Notes: generated by a model not told the origin, from the sequence alone. 64,000 nt of DNA from a bacterium (GCA_024742475.1 JANSYI010000004.1:124001-188000), one strand, 5' to 3'. Shown: positions 44,247 to 53,042, counted from the first letter of the stretch. A program made the numbers and translations.

Positions 44247-44321
44247 GGCGGGCGTAGCTCAGTCGGTTAGAGCGCCGGTTTGTGGTACCGGAAGTCGTGG
44301 GTTCAAATCCCATCGCCCGCC
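44247..44321 (+). tRNA. tRNA-His (anticodon GTG)
   Basis: A full cloverleaf folds: acceptor GCGGGCG/CGCCCGC with the extra 5' G(-1) opposite C73, D-arm GCTC/GAGC, anticodon stem CCGGT/ACCGG with loop TTGTGGT (anticodon GTG), T-arm GTGGG/CCCAT with TTCAAAT loop. G(-1):C73 is the histidine identity element. CCA is not encoded. Wobble G34 is a queuosine site; queF lies 80 bases away on the other strand. Confidence 0.97.
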
Positions 44322-44327
44322 CAATCT

Positions 44328-44378
44328 GAACCCCTCGTTTGTTGCCGTCGGCTACCAGCGGGGGGTTCGGTGTTTCTT
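44328..44378 (+). terminator. Possible terminator after tRNA-His
   Basis: GAACCCC and GGGGTTC (7-bp arms, 27-base loop) are followed by a T-rich run (TGTTTCTT), starting 6 bases after the tRNA. Confidence 0.4.
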
Positions 44379-44441
44379 GGCGCGAGCGGTACGCAGACGC
44401 GCGGCCACAGCGAGGGGTTTGCGTCCCGGCCACCGGACCCG

Positions 44442-44447
44442 CATGCT
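44442..44447 (+). promoter_or_regulatory. Putative -10 box of leaderless promoter
   Basis: CATGCT lies 6 bases before the ATG at 44454. Confidence 0.4.
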
Positions 44448-44453
44448 CCACGC

Positions 44454-45230
44454 ATGGTTTGTTGGGCGCGCTTTCGTCTCGGTGGGCTCGCGCTGAGCCT
44501 GCTGCTCTGCACTGCCTGCGACGACACCGGCGCGGGCCCGGACTCTGGCTCGTCCGAGGGCTCGGGCGATACGAGCGCACAGACCGACGGGGCGACCAGC
44601 GGAGCCGACGCCTCCACCGGGAGCGCGACCACGGGCGCCTCCGCAACGGCCACGACGAGCGGACCTGCGAGCACCGGAGCTTCGACGGACCCCACCGCCG
44701 ACCCCACGAACGCCACCGATGCCCCCGACCCTTCGGGCTCGGACAGCAGCGGCGAGGGGCCGGTGCCCCGCGAGGGCTGGATCGAGATCGGCTACGGCCT
44801 CGACGAGTTCTTCCCCTTCGAGGGCGAGCTCCCCGTGACGCTCGGGCCCCAGGGCTTCATGATGTTCTCGCTCCCGCTGCGCGGCAGCAACTTCCCCGTC
44901 GCGCCCGACCCCTTCGACTTCGACCACCCCGACACGCCGATCCTCTCGGTGTGGACCGACATCGAGGGCATCGAGGGCGAGCATCCCTCGGGTCACTTCG
45001 CGGCGTACCTCAACTACCCCGTCCCGTTCATGCTCTCCGACGACGAAGACGTCGACTACGAGTTCGTCTCGGTGTGGCTGGTCATCCCCGAGACATACTC
45101 GCCCGCCGAGCTCGCCGGCCGTGAGGCGGTCGTGCACGCCGAGCTCGACTGCGCCGACGGCCAGTTCCTCATCGACGAGCACGTGCTGACGGTCGTCGAC
45201 GACACCGTCGGCTCGGGGGGCGAGGGCTGA
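44454..45230 (+). CDS. Putative lipoprotein with Ser/Thr/Gly/Ala linker
   Basis: 258 residues. Lipobox LLCTACDD near residue 22, then about 85 residues of GSATTGASATATTSG-type disordered linker and a ~150-residue domain (GWIEIGYGLDEFFPFEG; DYEFVSVWLVIPET). No family recognised; similar plans occur many times in Nannocystales genomes. CATGCT lies 6 bases before the ATG. It converges on the amidase gene, 6 bases apart. Confidence 0.75.
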   Translation: MVCWARFRLGGLALSLLLCTACDDTGAGPDSGSSEGSGDTSAQTDGATSGADASTGSATTGASATATTSGPASTGASTDPTADPTNATDAPDPSGSDSSGEGPVPREGWIEIGYGLDEFFPFEGELPVTLGPQGFMMFSLPLRGSNFPVAPDPFDFDHPDTPILSVWTDIEGIEGEHPSGHFAAYLNYPVPFMLSDDEDVDYEFVSVWLVIPETYSPAELAGREAVVHAELDCADGQFLIDEHVLTVVDDTVGSGGEG

Positions 45231-45236
45231 AGCCGG

Positions 45237-46019
45237 CTACCGCGTCTGCACGTGCGCGCGATAGAGATCGACGACCGCATCGGCCAGACCGCCGACGATG
45301 GAGTCCATGCCCGTGTCGCTCGTCAGCAGCGAGCCCTCTTCCTCGTGGTCGAGAAAACCCGACTCGAAGAGCACGGCGGGCATGCGCGCGCCCATCAAGA
45401 CATCGAACGGCGCCTGCCGGACCCCGCGGTCGACCCGCTTGGGGAATCGCTTGCGCTGGTGCGCTTGAATCGACTGCGCGAAGCGCCCGGCGGCGAGCCG
45501 CTGCTGCGTCATCTCCAGCTGCCGGAGCATCGTGGCAACCTCGGCACCGTCGCGCGTACTGCCAGGCTCACAGAGCTCCGCGTCGTTCTCGCGGCGCGCC
45601 GTCCGGGCGGCCTCGAGCGAGCTCGCCCGCGCGTCGAGGACGTAGGTCTCGAACCCGTGCTGCGTCTTGCTCTGGGAGGCGTTGGTGTGCAGGCTGATGA
45701 ACGCGTCGGCCTCCGCCGCGTTGGCGAAGGCCACCCGCTCGGCGAGCGTGCACGACTGGTCATCCTCACGCGTGAGCACCACCTGAACATGCGGAAGCTT
45801 GGCAAGGACGGCCGCCTGCAGGGCCAGCGCCGTACGCAGGGTGAGGTCCTTCTCCACCACCGAGCCGTCGGCAGAGCGGCAGCCGTCGTTGTCCCCCCCG
45901 TGCCCCGGATCGAGGCACACCAGGAAGTCGCGCCGGACGATGGGGCGCGGACCCGCCCACGCGCGGGTCGACACCGTGGCCGCAGCCAGACCGCTCAGAA
46001 ATCCACGCCGATTCCACAT
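45237..46019 (-). CDS. N-acetylmuramoyl-L-alanine amidase (Amidase_3), Tat-exported
   Basis: 260 residues. A Tat signal peptide (NRRGFLSGLAAATVSTRAWA) precedes an AmiC-type zinc amidase domain. Zinc and catalytic residues: LDPGHGG (His), EKDLTLR (Glu), SLHTNAS (His) and FESGFLDH (Glu). It removes stem peptides from MurNAc in the periplasm, as in cell separation. Export through Tat fits the tatA gene at 29155. TACATG lies 6 bases before the ATG, inside a perfect 12-bp palindrome. Confidence 0.93.
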   Translation of the reverse strand: MWNRRGFLSGLAAATVSTRAWAGPRPIVRRDFLVCLDPGHGGDNDGCRSADGSVVEKDLTLRTALALQAAVLAKLPHVQVVLTREDDQSCTLAERVAFANAAEADAFISLHTNASQSKTQHGFETYVLDARASSLEAARTARRENDAELCEPGSTRDGAEVATMLRQLEMTQQRLAAGRFAQSIQAHQRKRFPKRVDRGVRQAPFDVLMGARMPAVLFESGFLDHEEEGSLLTSDTGMDSIVGGLADAVVDLYRAHVQTR

Positions 46020-46021
46020 AC

Positions 46022-46033
46022 CCTACATGTAGG
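46022..46033. promoter_or_regulatory. Perfect 12-bp palindrome upstream of amidase gene
   Basis: CCTACATGTAGG starts 3 bases from the amidase start codon and overlaps its candidate -10 box. Possible operator. Confidence 0.4.
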
Positions 46034-46056
46034 ACAGAACCCGAAGCGTCGAGAAA

Positions 46057-46065
46057 TTATCCACA
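46057..46065 (+). other. Perfect DnaA-box match
   Basis: TTATCCACA, the strongest E. coli-type DnaA 9-mer, lies in the 80-bp divergent gap between the amidase and a membrane protein gene. Only one copy was noticed, so this is not an origin. Confidence 0.4.
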
Positions 46066-46099
46066 AACCGGCTCGGTCGATGCGCGCCCCCCGGTCGCG

Positions 46100-47728
46100 A
46101 TGCTAGATCGTCAGGACTCCGTGGCGCATCCGCGACTCGCTCCCGCTGCGACCTTCGTCGGCTTTGCTCTGGTCGCAGCTGCGTTCCAAGTGCTGGCGAC
46201 GCTCTTGCTCGGCCTCGCTCCGCTCGAGGCGATTCATACCGCCGCCCAAGAGGGCGCTGGGCTCTACCTGCTCGGCGCATCGGGTACGGCGGTCGCGACC
46301 GGGGCCCTGTGGGTCCTGCGCAAGCGCCCCCTGCTCGCCTCGATCATCTTCCTGACGCTTCAGCTCGCCCTGCTGATCAGCTTGGTCACGCGGACCACCC
46401 GCCTCGGGCTCGCCTACCACGGCGAGTTCATCCTCCATCACTTCATCACCTTCCTGTGCGCCGCGGCCTGCATGTCACTGGGCGCCCGATGGTGTCGCGA
46501 TCGCGATCTGGGCCACCGGCGGTGGCTGGCCGGAGGCCCCGCGCTGCTCGGCGGCGCAGGGTTGCTCGCCATTCACATCCTCGAGCAGCCCGGGCTCGGC
46601 CTTCGCGTCCCGCCGTGGGCAGTGCAAACCTCGATGGCCTTCGCCCTGTCGGCGCCGATGCTCGCGCTCATCGGCACGTGGACCCGGCACGATCCCAGGC
46701 AATCCATGGCACGCATCCTCGCCGTGGCGGTGATGGTGCCGCTGCTGCTCCGCGTGCTCGTGGGCTTGCCCAGCAGCCTGATGGGCGCGCCCATTCCCGA
46801 CGCAGCCCGCACGTTCGTCATGGCCTCCGTCGTGCTCGCCTCGGGCGTCGCGTTCTGGGTGTTTCGGCCGCAGATGCCTCGCCCGGTTCGCTTCATCGTC
46901 ATCGCGATCTCGGCCTTCGTGACGGCGCTGCTGTACATGGTCTACGTGCATCCGCTCGGGTTCGGAAAGCTCGAGGATGGCGTCGGCGGCATCGCTCAGT
47001 CGCTCTTCGGGTTCTCGCTGCCCTACCCCACCTTCGTCGCCTCGTGGCGCGTCGTGCTGACGTGCATCGCCGTGTTCTTCATCCTCTCGGTCGTCTACGG
47101 CGGCCTGCTCTCCTGGGACGAGCGGCTGCGTGGGCTCGCCCTGGGCCTGTACGCGATCACGGGCATCGGCGTGTCCAATCCGCAGCTGGCGCTGATGGCC
47201 ACCGCGGCGCTGCTCGTCGTCGTCTACAGCCTGCTGCGGCCCTCGGATGCCGAAGCCGCCAAGATCGCGCGGGCCGACGTTCCGGTCGAAGACATCCTGC
47301 GCGACACCGCGGACCTCCTCGACCTTCCCGCGCCCGTCATCCTCGAGGGCACGGTCGTCTCGGTCCGCGGCGACCTCGGCGGCACCAACCTCGATCTGCG
47401 TGCACGTCCGCGCCGCGCTGGCGGCTGGCAGGTCTCCTTCCGCGTCGGCATCATCGGGCGCGGACGGCCCGTCCTCGAGCTCACCCCCGCCGGCGGTCGA
47501 GGCGGCTCACGCCCTGCCCACGAGCTCGGCCAGACGCACCGCGCGGTCGGAGACGTACGACGCCTCGAAGAGGTCGACGACGCTCAGCTCGACGCGCTCC
47601 AGCCGTTCATCGAAGCCAAGGCACGCTACTGGGACGCCGGCGTGGAGATCGACCTCGGCGAAGACCTCGGCGATCTCGACGCGCAGCGACTCGCCGCGCT
47701 CCTGCGGTCCTCCGCCGCGGGCGCATGA
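46100..47728 (+). CDS. Polytopic membrane protein with C-terminal soluble domain
   Basis: 542 residues. About eleven hydrophobic segments fill residues 15-385 (for example FVGFALVAAAFQVLATLLLGL and VLTCIAVFFILSVVYGGLL). A cytosolic ~150-residue tail follows with VEDILRDTADLLDLPAPVILEGTVVSVRGDLGG (key words PVILEGTVVSVRG) and a strand-rich domain. No family recognised. The ATG at 46100 is assumed; a GTG at 46121 is possible. Confidence 0.7.
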   Translation: MLDRQDSVAHPRLAPAATFVGFALVAAAFQVLATLLLGLAPLEAIHTAAQEGAGLYLLGASGTAVATGALWVLRKRPLLASIIFLTLQLALLISLVTRTTRLGLAYHGEFILHHFITFLCAAACMSLGARWCRDRDLGHRRWLAGGPALLGGAGLLAIHILEQPGLGLRVPPWAVQTSMAFALSAPMLALIGTWTRHDPRQSMARILAVAVMVPLLLRVLVGLPSSLMGAPIPDAARTFVMASVVLASGVAFWVFRPQMPRPVRFIVIAISAFVTALLYMVYVHPLGFGKLEDGVGGIAQSLFGFSLPYPTFVASWRVVLTCIAVFFILSVVYGGLLSWDERLRGLALGLYAITGIGVSNPQLALMATAALLVVVYSLLRPSDAEAAKIARADVPVEDILRDTADLLDLPAPVILEGTVVSVRGDLGGTNLDLRARPRRAGGWQVSFRVGIIGRGRPVLELTPAGGRGGSRPAHELGQTHRAVGDVRRLEEVDDAQLDALQPFIEAKARYWDAGVEIDLGEDLGDLDAQRLAALLRSSAAGA

Positions 47729-47747
47729 GTCGCTCGGCTCCGGCTGC

Positions 47748-48026
47748 TCAGCTGCCGAAGAAGGTGCGGAGCGCCTCGATCCAGCCTGGTTTGCCCACCA
47801 GCTGCTCGAGCTCGCCGTCGTCGAGATAGACACCGCCGCACCGCAAGCACTTGTCGACACGAACCCCTCGAAACACGATCTCGTCCATCTGCGCCCCGCA
47901 CTTGCAGCAGCGCATCCAGTGCAGCTGTTTTTGCGCCTCACGCTCGCTGGCCGGCAGCGACGTCTCGGCGGCGTCTCGCTTGGCGCGAAGGGCCTCGATG
48001 TCGTCGCGGGTGACGTTGGTGCTCAT
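47748..48026 (-). CDS. zf-TFIIB-type zinc-finger protein
   Basis: 92 residues. N-terminal helix (DDIEALRAKRDAAETSL), then a zinc ribbon: CCKCGAQMDEIVFRGVRVDKCLRCGGVYLDDGELEQL. CxxC, about 17 residues, CLRCGG followed by 'YLDDGELE' is the zf-TFIIB signature. Function is unknown. Its ATG overlaps the stop of the upstream zinc-ribbon/TPR gene (ATGA), so both are one translational unit. Confidence 0.87.
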   Translation of the reverse strand: MSTNVTRDDIEALRAKRDAAETSLPASEREAQKQLHWMRCCKCGAQMDEIVFRGVRVDKCLRCGGVYLDDGELEQLVGKPGWIEALRTFFGS

Positions 48027-50455
48027 GGGGGGCTCGATTCGGGCTTGGGTGGCTCGGGCTTGCGGGCGGGCGAGGGCGGCTCGGGCTTGCGATCGCCCGA
48101 GGGCGGCTCGGGCTTGCGGTCGCCCGAGGGTGGCTGCGGCTTGCGATCGCTCGCCCCCGAGGGCGGGGTGGGCTTGCTATGCGGAGCGTTCTTCTTGGCG
48201 ACGTAGCTCTTGGCCTCGGCGTTGCCGGGCGACACGGCGAGGACGCGGCGATAGTAGGTCAGCGCCTTGTCACCCTCGCCGAGCTTGGTTGCCGAGCGCG
48301 CGGCACCCAGCAGCGCGGGCATGAACTTGGGCGACTGTTTGAGCGCCTTCTCGTAGTAGCGCAGCGCTGTGGTCGAGACGCCCTTCTTCCGGTTGGCCGC
48401 GCCGAGACAGACCAGCACGTCGAGATCGTTGGGGCGCCGGTCGAACGCGCGCAGCAGCAGCTTGAGGCCGCCGGAGACGTCCCCGTTGTCGACCTTGTCG
48501 CAGCCTCGCTCGATCAGCTTGTCGATCGACATGCCCTTGGGCGGGTCCTTGATGATGATCGTCTCGTCGGGCTCCTCGGATGGCCCCTCCCCCGAGTCCA
48601 CGGGCGCGTCCGTGCCCGGCGTGGGCACGTCGGCGACCGCGGCGGGGCTGCGGTGCGCGGCCAGCAGCGCCACGACGCTCGGGTCTGACGGGGCACGGGA
48701 CGCGAGCGCGTCGCGAACCCCTGCCGCGCCGACGTCATCCCCGCCGCGCGCATAGGCGGTCGCGAGCAGCACACGCGCGGGCACGGAAGGCTCGGACAGC
48801 CCGGCGAGCGTGCTGATGAGCCCGGTCGGCACGCGCGCTTCGGCGTCTTGCCACAGCTGCGCACCGACGACGAGCGCCCGGAGCTCGGGCTCGTCGGCGG
48901 GGACGAGCGGGAGCACCTCGTCTTCGGGTCGGCCTTGGGCCAGGCGCACCCGGGCGCGCGTCCGGGCGAGGCGCGTGGGCGTGGCGCTTTCCACGTCGAC
49001 CCCCGCGAACGCCTGCGCAGCCTCCTCGGCGGCGTCGTCGGCTCGGAACGCGGCGTCCGACGAGGGCGCGTGAAGGGCTTGCAGTCGCAGCCCGACCGCC
49101 TGGGCCGCGCGGGCCTCGGCAGCCGCGAGCGCGAGGTCGGCCCGGGCGTTGACGGGGATGCCCTCGGCCTTGCTCGCGGCCTTGGCCGACGCGATCGCCT
49201 CTCGAAGCCGGGCTTCGGTGCCCTCGCGCACCGCGGCGTCGACCTCGGCCAGTGTCGCCGCATGCGGTCCCTCGGCGGCATCGGCCGATGCGCCACCCAT
49301 GCCCAAGACGCGCTCCCGGACCTGCGGGATGCCGAAGACCACGGCGGCACCGCACAGCAGACCCAACCCCGCGAACAGCGGCCAGGTCGGGCGCCCGCCG
49401 GGACGCGGAGGCTCCGTCGTCTCGAGCGGCACGTCGACCGAATCCGTCTCGGGCGGCGCCTCGGGCTCGGTCTCGGCCACCGACAACGGCCCGGTGATCG
49501 GCCGAATGGGGGCGCTCTTGACGTGCGCCGTGACGGCCCCGAGCATCGACGGACCACCGGCCCCAGCTTCCGGCTCGCCCGCCTCGGTGCGTGGCTGCGC
49601 GGCGTCGGGCTCGGGCTCGGCGTCTTCCAACACCCGCACGACCCCGCTCTGCTCGGCGGCCGCATCGAGGGCGGCCGCGACGGTTCGCACCTTGGTGGTC
49701 TGGTGCTTGGGCTTGCGCCGCGGCGAGGCCGGGCCGACCTCGGTGACCGCGACGATTTCGGTCGCGACCTCGACCTCGTCCACGGGCTCGGGCTCGGGCT
49801 CGGGCTCGGGCGCGACCAGGTCGTCGAGGACCATCGACGCCGAGTCCTCGAACAGGGACGTCCGTGAGACGACGGCAGGGCCGACCGAGACGGTATCCTC
49901 GGAGGGCGACCGCGGGCGCGCGTGGACGACCGTCTCTTCGGGCTCATGGTCCTCGGGCTCGGGGATCGCAAACAGCCCCGACATGTCGAGGCGCTCGGAC
50001 ATCTCACGCTGAACCGGACGCACTGCGTCGGTGCCGTCCCCCGCCTCCTCATCGCCCGCAAAGGACGGCGGGGGGCCGACCGCGCTCATCTCACCGGTGT
50101 CGAGCGGGCCCCCACCCGGCGACGAGAGGACCTCGGGCAGGTCGGGGAAGCCGGCGAACGCGTCGGAGAACTCGGGCATGTCGCCCAGCCGGATCCAGTG
50201 CTTGCCCGTGCGGGAGATCGTGTCGTCGGGGTGCAGTCTTCCTTCGCGAACCCAGACCCGAAGCGTCGGCAGGTCTTCGGCTTCGAACAGGTCGCCGTCG
50301 ACGGTTTGCACCCTCCACGCCTGGTCCGAGCGCTCGGGGGGTTCGACGCGAAACACGTAGCGACACACCGCGCATCGGACCGCAGCACCGTCCGCCCCGA
50401 CCTGACGATCGTCGAGCGAGAACTGGGTCTGGCAGTTTGAACAGCGTACGAACAA
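48023..50455 (-). CDS. Zinc-ribbon / disordered / TM / TPR protein
   Basis: 810 residues. N-terminal MJ0042-like zinc ribbon (VRCSNCQTQFSLDDRQVG...VRCAVCRYVF). A GYF-like segment follows (WRVQTVDGDLFEAEDLPTL, then GRLHPDDTISRTGKHW). A ~270-residue acidic, Pro-rich disordered region leads to one TM helix (WPLFAGLGLLCGAAVVFGI), then helical and TPR units (NGDVSGGLKLLLRAFDRRPND; GDKALTYYRRVLAVSPGN) and a tail of SGDRKPEPP repeats. The start codon is TTG 50455. The plan (sensor-like cytosolic zinc ribbon, periplasmic TPR) recurs in Myxococcota; its role is unknown. Confidence 0.8.
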   Translation of the reverse strand: MFVRCSNCQTQFSLDDRQVGADGAAVRCAVCRYVFRVEPPERSDQAWRVQTVDGDLFEAEDLPTLRVWVREGRLHPDDTISRTGKHWIRLGDMPEFSDAFAGFPDLPEVLSSPGGGPLDTGEMSAVGPPPSFAGDEEAGDGTDAVRPVQREMSERLDMSGLFAIPEPEDHEPEETVVHARPRSPSEDTVSVGPAVVSRTSLFEDSASMVLDDLVAPEPEPEPEPVDEVEVATEIVAVTEVGPASPRRKPKHQTTKVRTVAAALDAAAEQSGVVRVLEDAEPEPDAAQPRTEAGEPEAGAGGPSMLGAVTAHVKSAPIRPITGPLSVAETEPEAPPETDSVDVPLETTEPPRPGGRPTWPLFAGLGLLCGAAVVFGIPQVRERVLGMGGASADAAEGPHAATLAEVDAAVREGTEARLREAIASAKAASKAEGIPVNARADLALAAAEARAAQAVGLRLQALHAPSSDAAFRADDAAEEAAQAFAGVDVESATPTRLARTRARVRLAQGRPEDEVLPLVPADEPELRALVVGAQLWQDAEARVPTGLISTLAGLSEPSVPARVLLATAYARGGDDVGAAGVRDALASRAPSDPSVVALLAAHRSPAAVADVPTPGTDAPVDSGEGPSEEPDETIIIKDPPKGMSIDKLIERGCDKVDNGDVSGGLKLLLRAFDRRPNDLDVLVCLGAANRKKGVSTTALRYYEKALKQSPKFMPALLGAARSATKLGEGDKALTYYRRVLAVSPGNAEAKSYVAKKNAPHSKPTPPSGASDRKPQPPSGDRKPEPPSGDRKPEPPSPARKPEPPKPESSPP
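48046..48165. repeat. 27-bp imperfect tandem repeat encoding SGDRKPEPP
   Basis: Four imperfect units at the 3' end of the minus-strand gene, giving the Pro/Lys/Glu tail. Confidence 0.75.
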
Positions 50456-50562
50456 GGCCGCAGGCGCAAGTTAGCACAACAGCCCTGCGCGCCGAGAAGA
50501 CCTGACGCGTCGCTGCCCGAGCACCGTTTCACCCGCGCAGTGTCACGTCGAAGGGGGTGCGG

Positions 50563-50766
50563 TCAGCCCGCGATTCGGCTGATGATGCCACCGCTGAGTG
50601 CGGCGACCGCCGCCCCGGCCACGACGAAACCGAAGTAGCGCATCGCGTCGGGGATGCCCTTCTCCTTTTCGATGCCAGCCTCGGCGCCGCAGTTGGTGCA
50701 GCGATGCGGCGGACTCTCGCCCTCGCCTTCGAGACGGGTGTGACACTTGCTGCAGACGTACGCCAC
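50563..50766 (-). CDS. Small zinc-ribbon membrane protein
   Basis: 67 residues. Zinc ribbon at the N-terminus (YVCSKCHTRLEGEGESPPHRCTNCG; CxxC pairs) and one C-terminal TM helix (YFGFVVAGAAVAALSGGIIS). Function unknown. GTG 50766 starts just before the ribbon. It is the third zinc-ribbon-plus-TM protein in the window. Divergent from the two-component system operon. Confidence 0.75.
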   Translation of the reverse strand: MAYVCSKCHTRLEGEGESPPHRCTNCGAEAGIEKEKGIPDAMRYFGFVVAGAAVAALSGGIISRIAG

Positions 50767-50907
50767 GGTGCATGGGGCGTATCGGCTCCCCCAACGGGTG
50801 TCAAGCCGCGCCCACGCCTGCGATGCCGTCGTTCGTGCAGCTGGCGAGCCCACAGCAGATTCATGTGCCGTTCACCGCCGCTTTACGGATTCGGCGCCAG
50901 TTGGTGG

Positions 50908-50913
50908 CACACT
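50908..50913 (+). promoter_or_regulatory. Putative -10 box of leaderless promoter
   Basis: CACACT lies 6 bases before the GTG of the response regulator gene. Confidence 0.4.
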
Positions 50914-50919
50914 TCGATC

Positions 50920-51630
50920 GTGCGAATCCTGCTGATCGAGGACGATGAGCGCCTGGCCGAGGTCACGGCGGAATACCTTCGCGACCAAGACGCCGCCGTG
51001 GAGATCGTGCCCGACGGCGCCGCCGGCCTCGAGCGCGCGCTCGCCGGGGAACACGACATCGTCCTGCTGGACCTGATGCTGCCGGGGCTCGACGGCATCT
51101 CGGTCTGCAAACAACTGCGCGCCCAGTCCAACATCCCGGTGATCATGCTGACGGCCAAGGGCGACGAGGTCGATCGCGTGATCGGCCTCGAGCTGGGCGC
51201 CGACGACTACCTGCCCAAGCCGTTCAGCCCGCGCGAGCTCCTCGCTCGTATTCGCGCGGTCCTGAGGCGACACGGCGCCGCGCCCGAGACCGAGGCGAGC
51301 GCGACCGCACAAGCCCACGGCCTGAGCATCGACCGCGACCGTCGCGTCGCCGAGCTGCACGGCGAACGCGTCGAGCTCACCGCCTACCAGTTCGACCTGC
51401 TGTGGGTCTTGGCTCGAAACGCCGGCAAGGTCCTCGAACGCGGCGACCTCAACAACCGCGTCCGCGAGCTCCGCGGGGATCCGCCGGTCGAGTTCGACCC
51501 CAGCGTGGACCGCTCCATCGACGTCCACCTCAGCAAGATCCGCGCGGCGCTGGCCTCCGCGCACGACACCGGCAAGGACCTGATCGAGACCGTACGCGGT
51601 GTGGGGTACGTCCTGGGACCCGACCGATGA
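50920..51630 (+). CDS. OmpR-family response regulator
   Basis: 236 residues. Receiver domain with acidic pocket (LIEDDE), phospho-acceptor Asp51 (LLDLMLPGLDG), Thr in MLTAKG and Lys in LPKPFSP. The C-terminal winged helix (LTAYQFDLLWVLARNAGKVLER; VDVHLSKIR variant SIDVHLSKIR; TVRGVGYVL) binds DNA. It resembles CpxR. Overlaps the kinase start (ATGA). The input signal is unknown. Confidence 0.95.
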   Translation: MRILLIEDDERLAEVTAEYLRDQDAAVEIVPDGAAGLERALAGEHDIVLLDLMLPGLDGISVCKQLRAQSNIPVIMLTAKGDEVDRVIGLELGADDYLPKPFSPRELLARIRAVLRRHGAAPETEASATAQAHGLSIDRDRRVAELHGERVELTAYQFDLLWVLARNAGKVLERGDLNNRVRELRGDPPVEFDPSVDRSIDVHLSKIRAALASAHDTGKDLIETVRGVGYVLGPDR

Positions 51631-53042
51631 AGCGCGGGCCGCGACGCTCCAGCCTGTTCTGGCGGATCTACTCGACGGTGGTCCTCACCGTGCTCGCCGG
51701 GACCGCGGTTGGCGTGGCGGCGACGTGGTTCGTGCTTCAGCAGCGCTCCGAGCACTGGGTCAGCGCGACACTCGAGACGCTCGAGGAGCGCAACGACGCC
51801 CTCGTCGACGTGCTCGACGACCGCGCAGCCCTCGAAGACCAGCTCGAAACGCTCCGCGGCCAGCTCAACACCCGCGTGCTCATCACCGACCCTCGCGGCC
51901 GACCGCTCGTGGGTCGGCCCGAACGCGAGGAGATGCCCCCGCCGCGACACCTTCGTCGACACGCACGCGCGCTCAAACACGGGCGGCCGCTGGTGCTCGA
52001 CCGAGGCCAGAACCGCCGGCTGATCCTCTACCCTCTGATGCATCCCGACAGCGGCCGCGTGGTCGCGATCGCCTCGGTCCGCCCCGAGGACCCGCCCCGC
52101 GGCATGGCGATCGCCGTCTCGGCGCTGACCATGCTCCTCCTGCTGGGGCTGGGCGCGCGGTCGCTGTCCCGCTCCTTGACCTCGCGGCTGCGTCGCGTCG
52201 AGTCCAGCGCAGAGCGCATCGCCAATGGAGAGCTCTCGCACCGGGTCGTCACGCCGGACGGCCCCCCCGCGGACGAGCTGGACGACCTCGCGCTCTCGTT
52301 CAACGACATGACCGACAAGCTGGAGGCCCTGATCCAGGGGCAGCGGGTCCTCCTCGCCAACGTCAGCCACGAGCTCCGCACACCCATCGCCCGGGTTCGG
52401 GTCGTGCTCGAGATCCTCGAAGGCCGCCTCGAGCGGCTCGGCGAGGGGGACGACCCACGCTCGCGCGAACACCTCGAGCGGCTGCGCAAGGGTCTGACCG
52501 ACATCGGGCGCGACACCCACGAACTCGAGACGCTGATCACCGATCTGCTCACGAGCGGCCGGCTCGAACTCTCCGCCGCCGGAGGACCCCTGGACGTCAG
52601 CCCCGTTCGACTCGACGAGCTGGCAGAGACGATGGCCGAGCGCTTCGATGCGTGCGTGGAGGCGGTGCCCTCCCCTGCGATCCAGGGTGACCGACTGCTG
52701 CTCGAGCGCCTGCTGAGCAACCTGCTGAGCAACGCTCGGCGTGCGTGCCCCGACGGCGCCCTGACGATCGACATCGCGCAGACGCCCGAGGGCTATCGCA
52801 TCGCGGTAGAGGACGAAGGACATGGCATCGCCCCCGAAGATCGAGATGCGGTGTTCGAGCCGTTCCGGCGCCTCGACGAAGCCCGCAGCCGCGACGCGGG
52901 GGGCGTCGGGTTGGGGTTGTACCTGTGTCGGCAGATCGCGCGCGCCCACGGCGGGGACGTCTACGCGCAAGGTCGCCAAGACGGGGCTCGGGGCGCTCGC
53001 ATGGTCGTCGAGCTGCCGAAGACGCCACCGCGCCGCGGCTGA
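51627..53042 (+). CDS. Sensor histidine kinase (EnvZ/CpxA class)
   Basis: 471 residues. TM1 (about 13-36), a ~120-residue periplasmic sensor region, TM2 (about 160-178), HAMP (RRVESSAERIANGELSHRV), HisKA with phospho-His248 in NVSHELRTPIARVR, and a HATPase_c with N-box LLSNLLSNARRA, G1 VEDEGHGI and G2 GVGLGLYLC. It would phosphorylate the preceding regulator, with which it is translationally coupled. A Pro-rich Glu/Arg stretch (EREEMPPPRHLRRH) lies in the sensor domain, as in CpxA-like kinases. Confidence 0.95.
   Translation: MKRGPRRSSLFWRIYSTVVLTVLAGTAVGVAATWFVLQQRSEHWVSATLETLEERNDALVDVLDDRAALEDQLETLRGQLNTRVLITDPRGRPLVGRPEREEMPPPRHLRRHARALKHGRPLVLDRGQNRRLILYPLMHPDSGRVVAIASVRPEDPPRGMAIAVSALTMLLLLGLGARSLSRSLTSRLRRVESSAERIANGELSHRVVTPDGPPADELDDLALSFNDMTDKLEALIQGQRVLLANVSHELRTPIARVRVVLEILEGRLERLGEGDDPRSREHLERLRKGLTDIGRDTHELETLITDLLTSGRLELSAAGGPLDVSPVRLDELAETMAERFDACVEAVPSPAIQGDRLLLERLLSNLLSNARRACPDGALTIDIAQTPEGYRIAVEDEGHGIAPEDRDAVFEPFRRLDEARSRDAGGVGLGLYLCRQIARAHGGDVYAQGRQDGARGARMVVELPKTPPRRG

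Noticed and set aside
46057..46065. Replication origin
   Set aside because: Only one DnaA box, with no AT-rich unwinding region and no dnaA, dnaN, gyrB or parAB nearby.
50905..50920. Sigma-54 site before the response regulator
   Set aside because: TGGCACACTTCGATCG shares the -24 half but has no GC in the -12 position.
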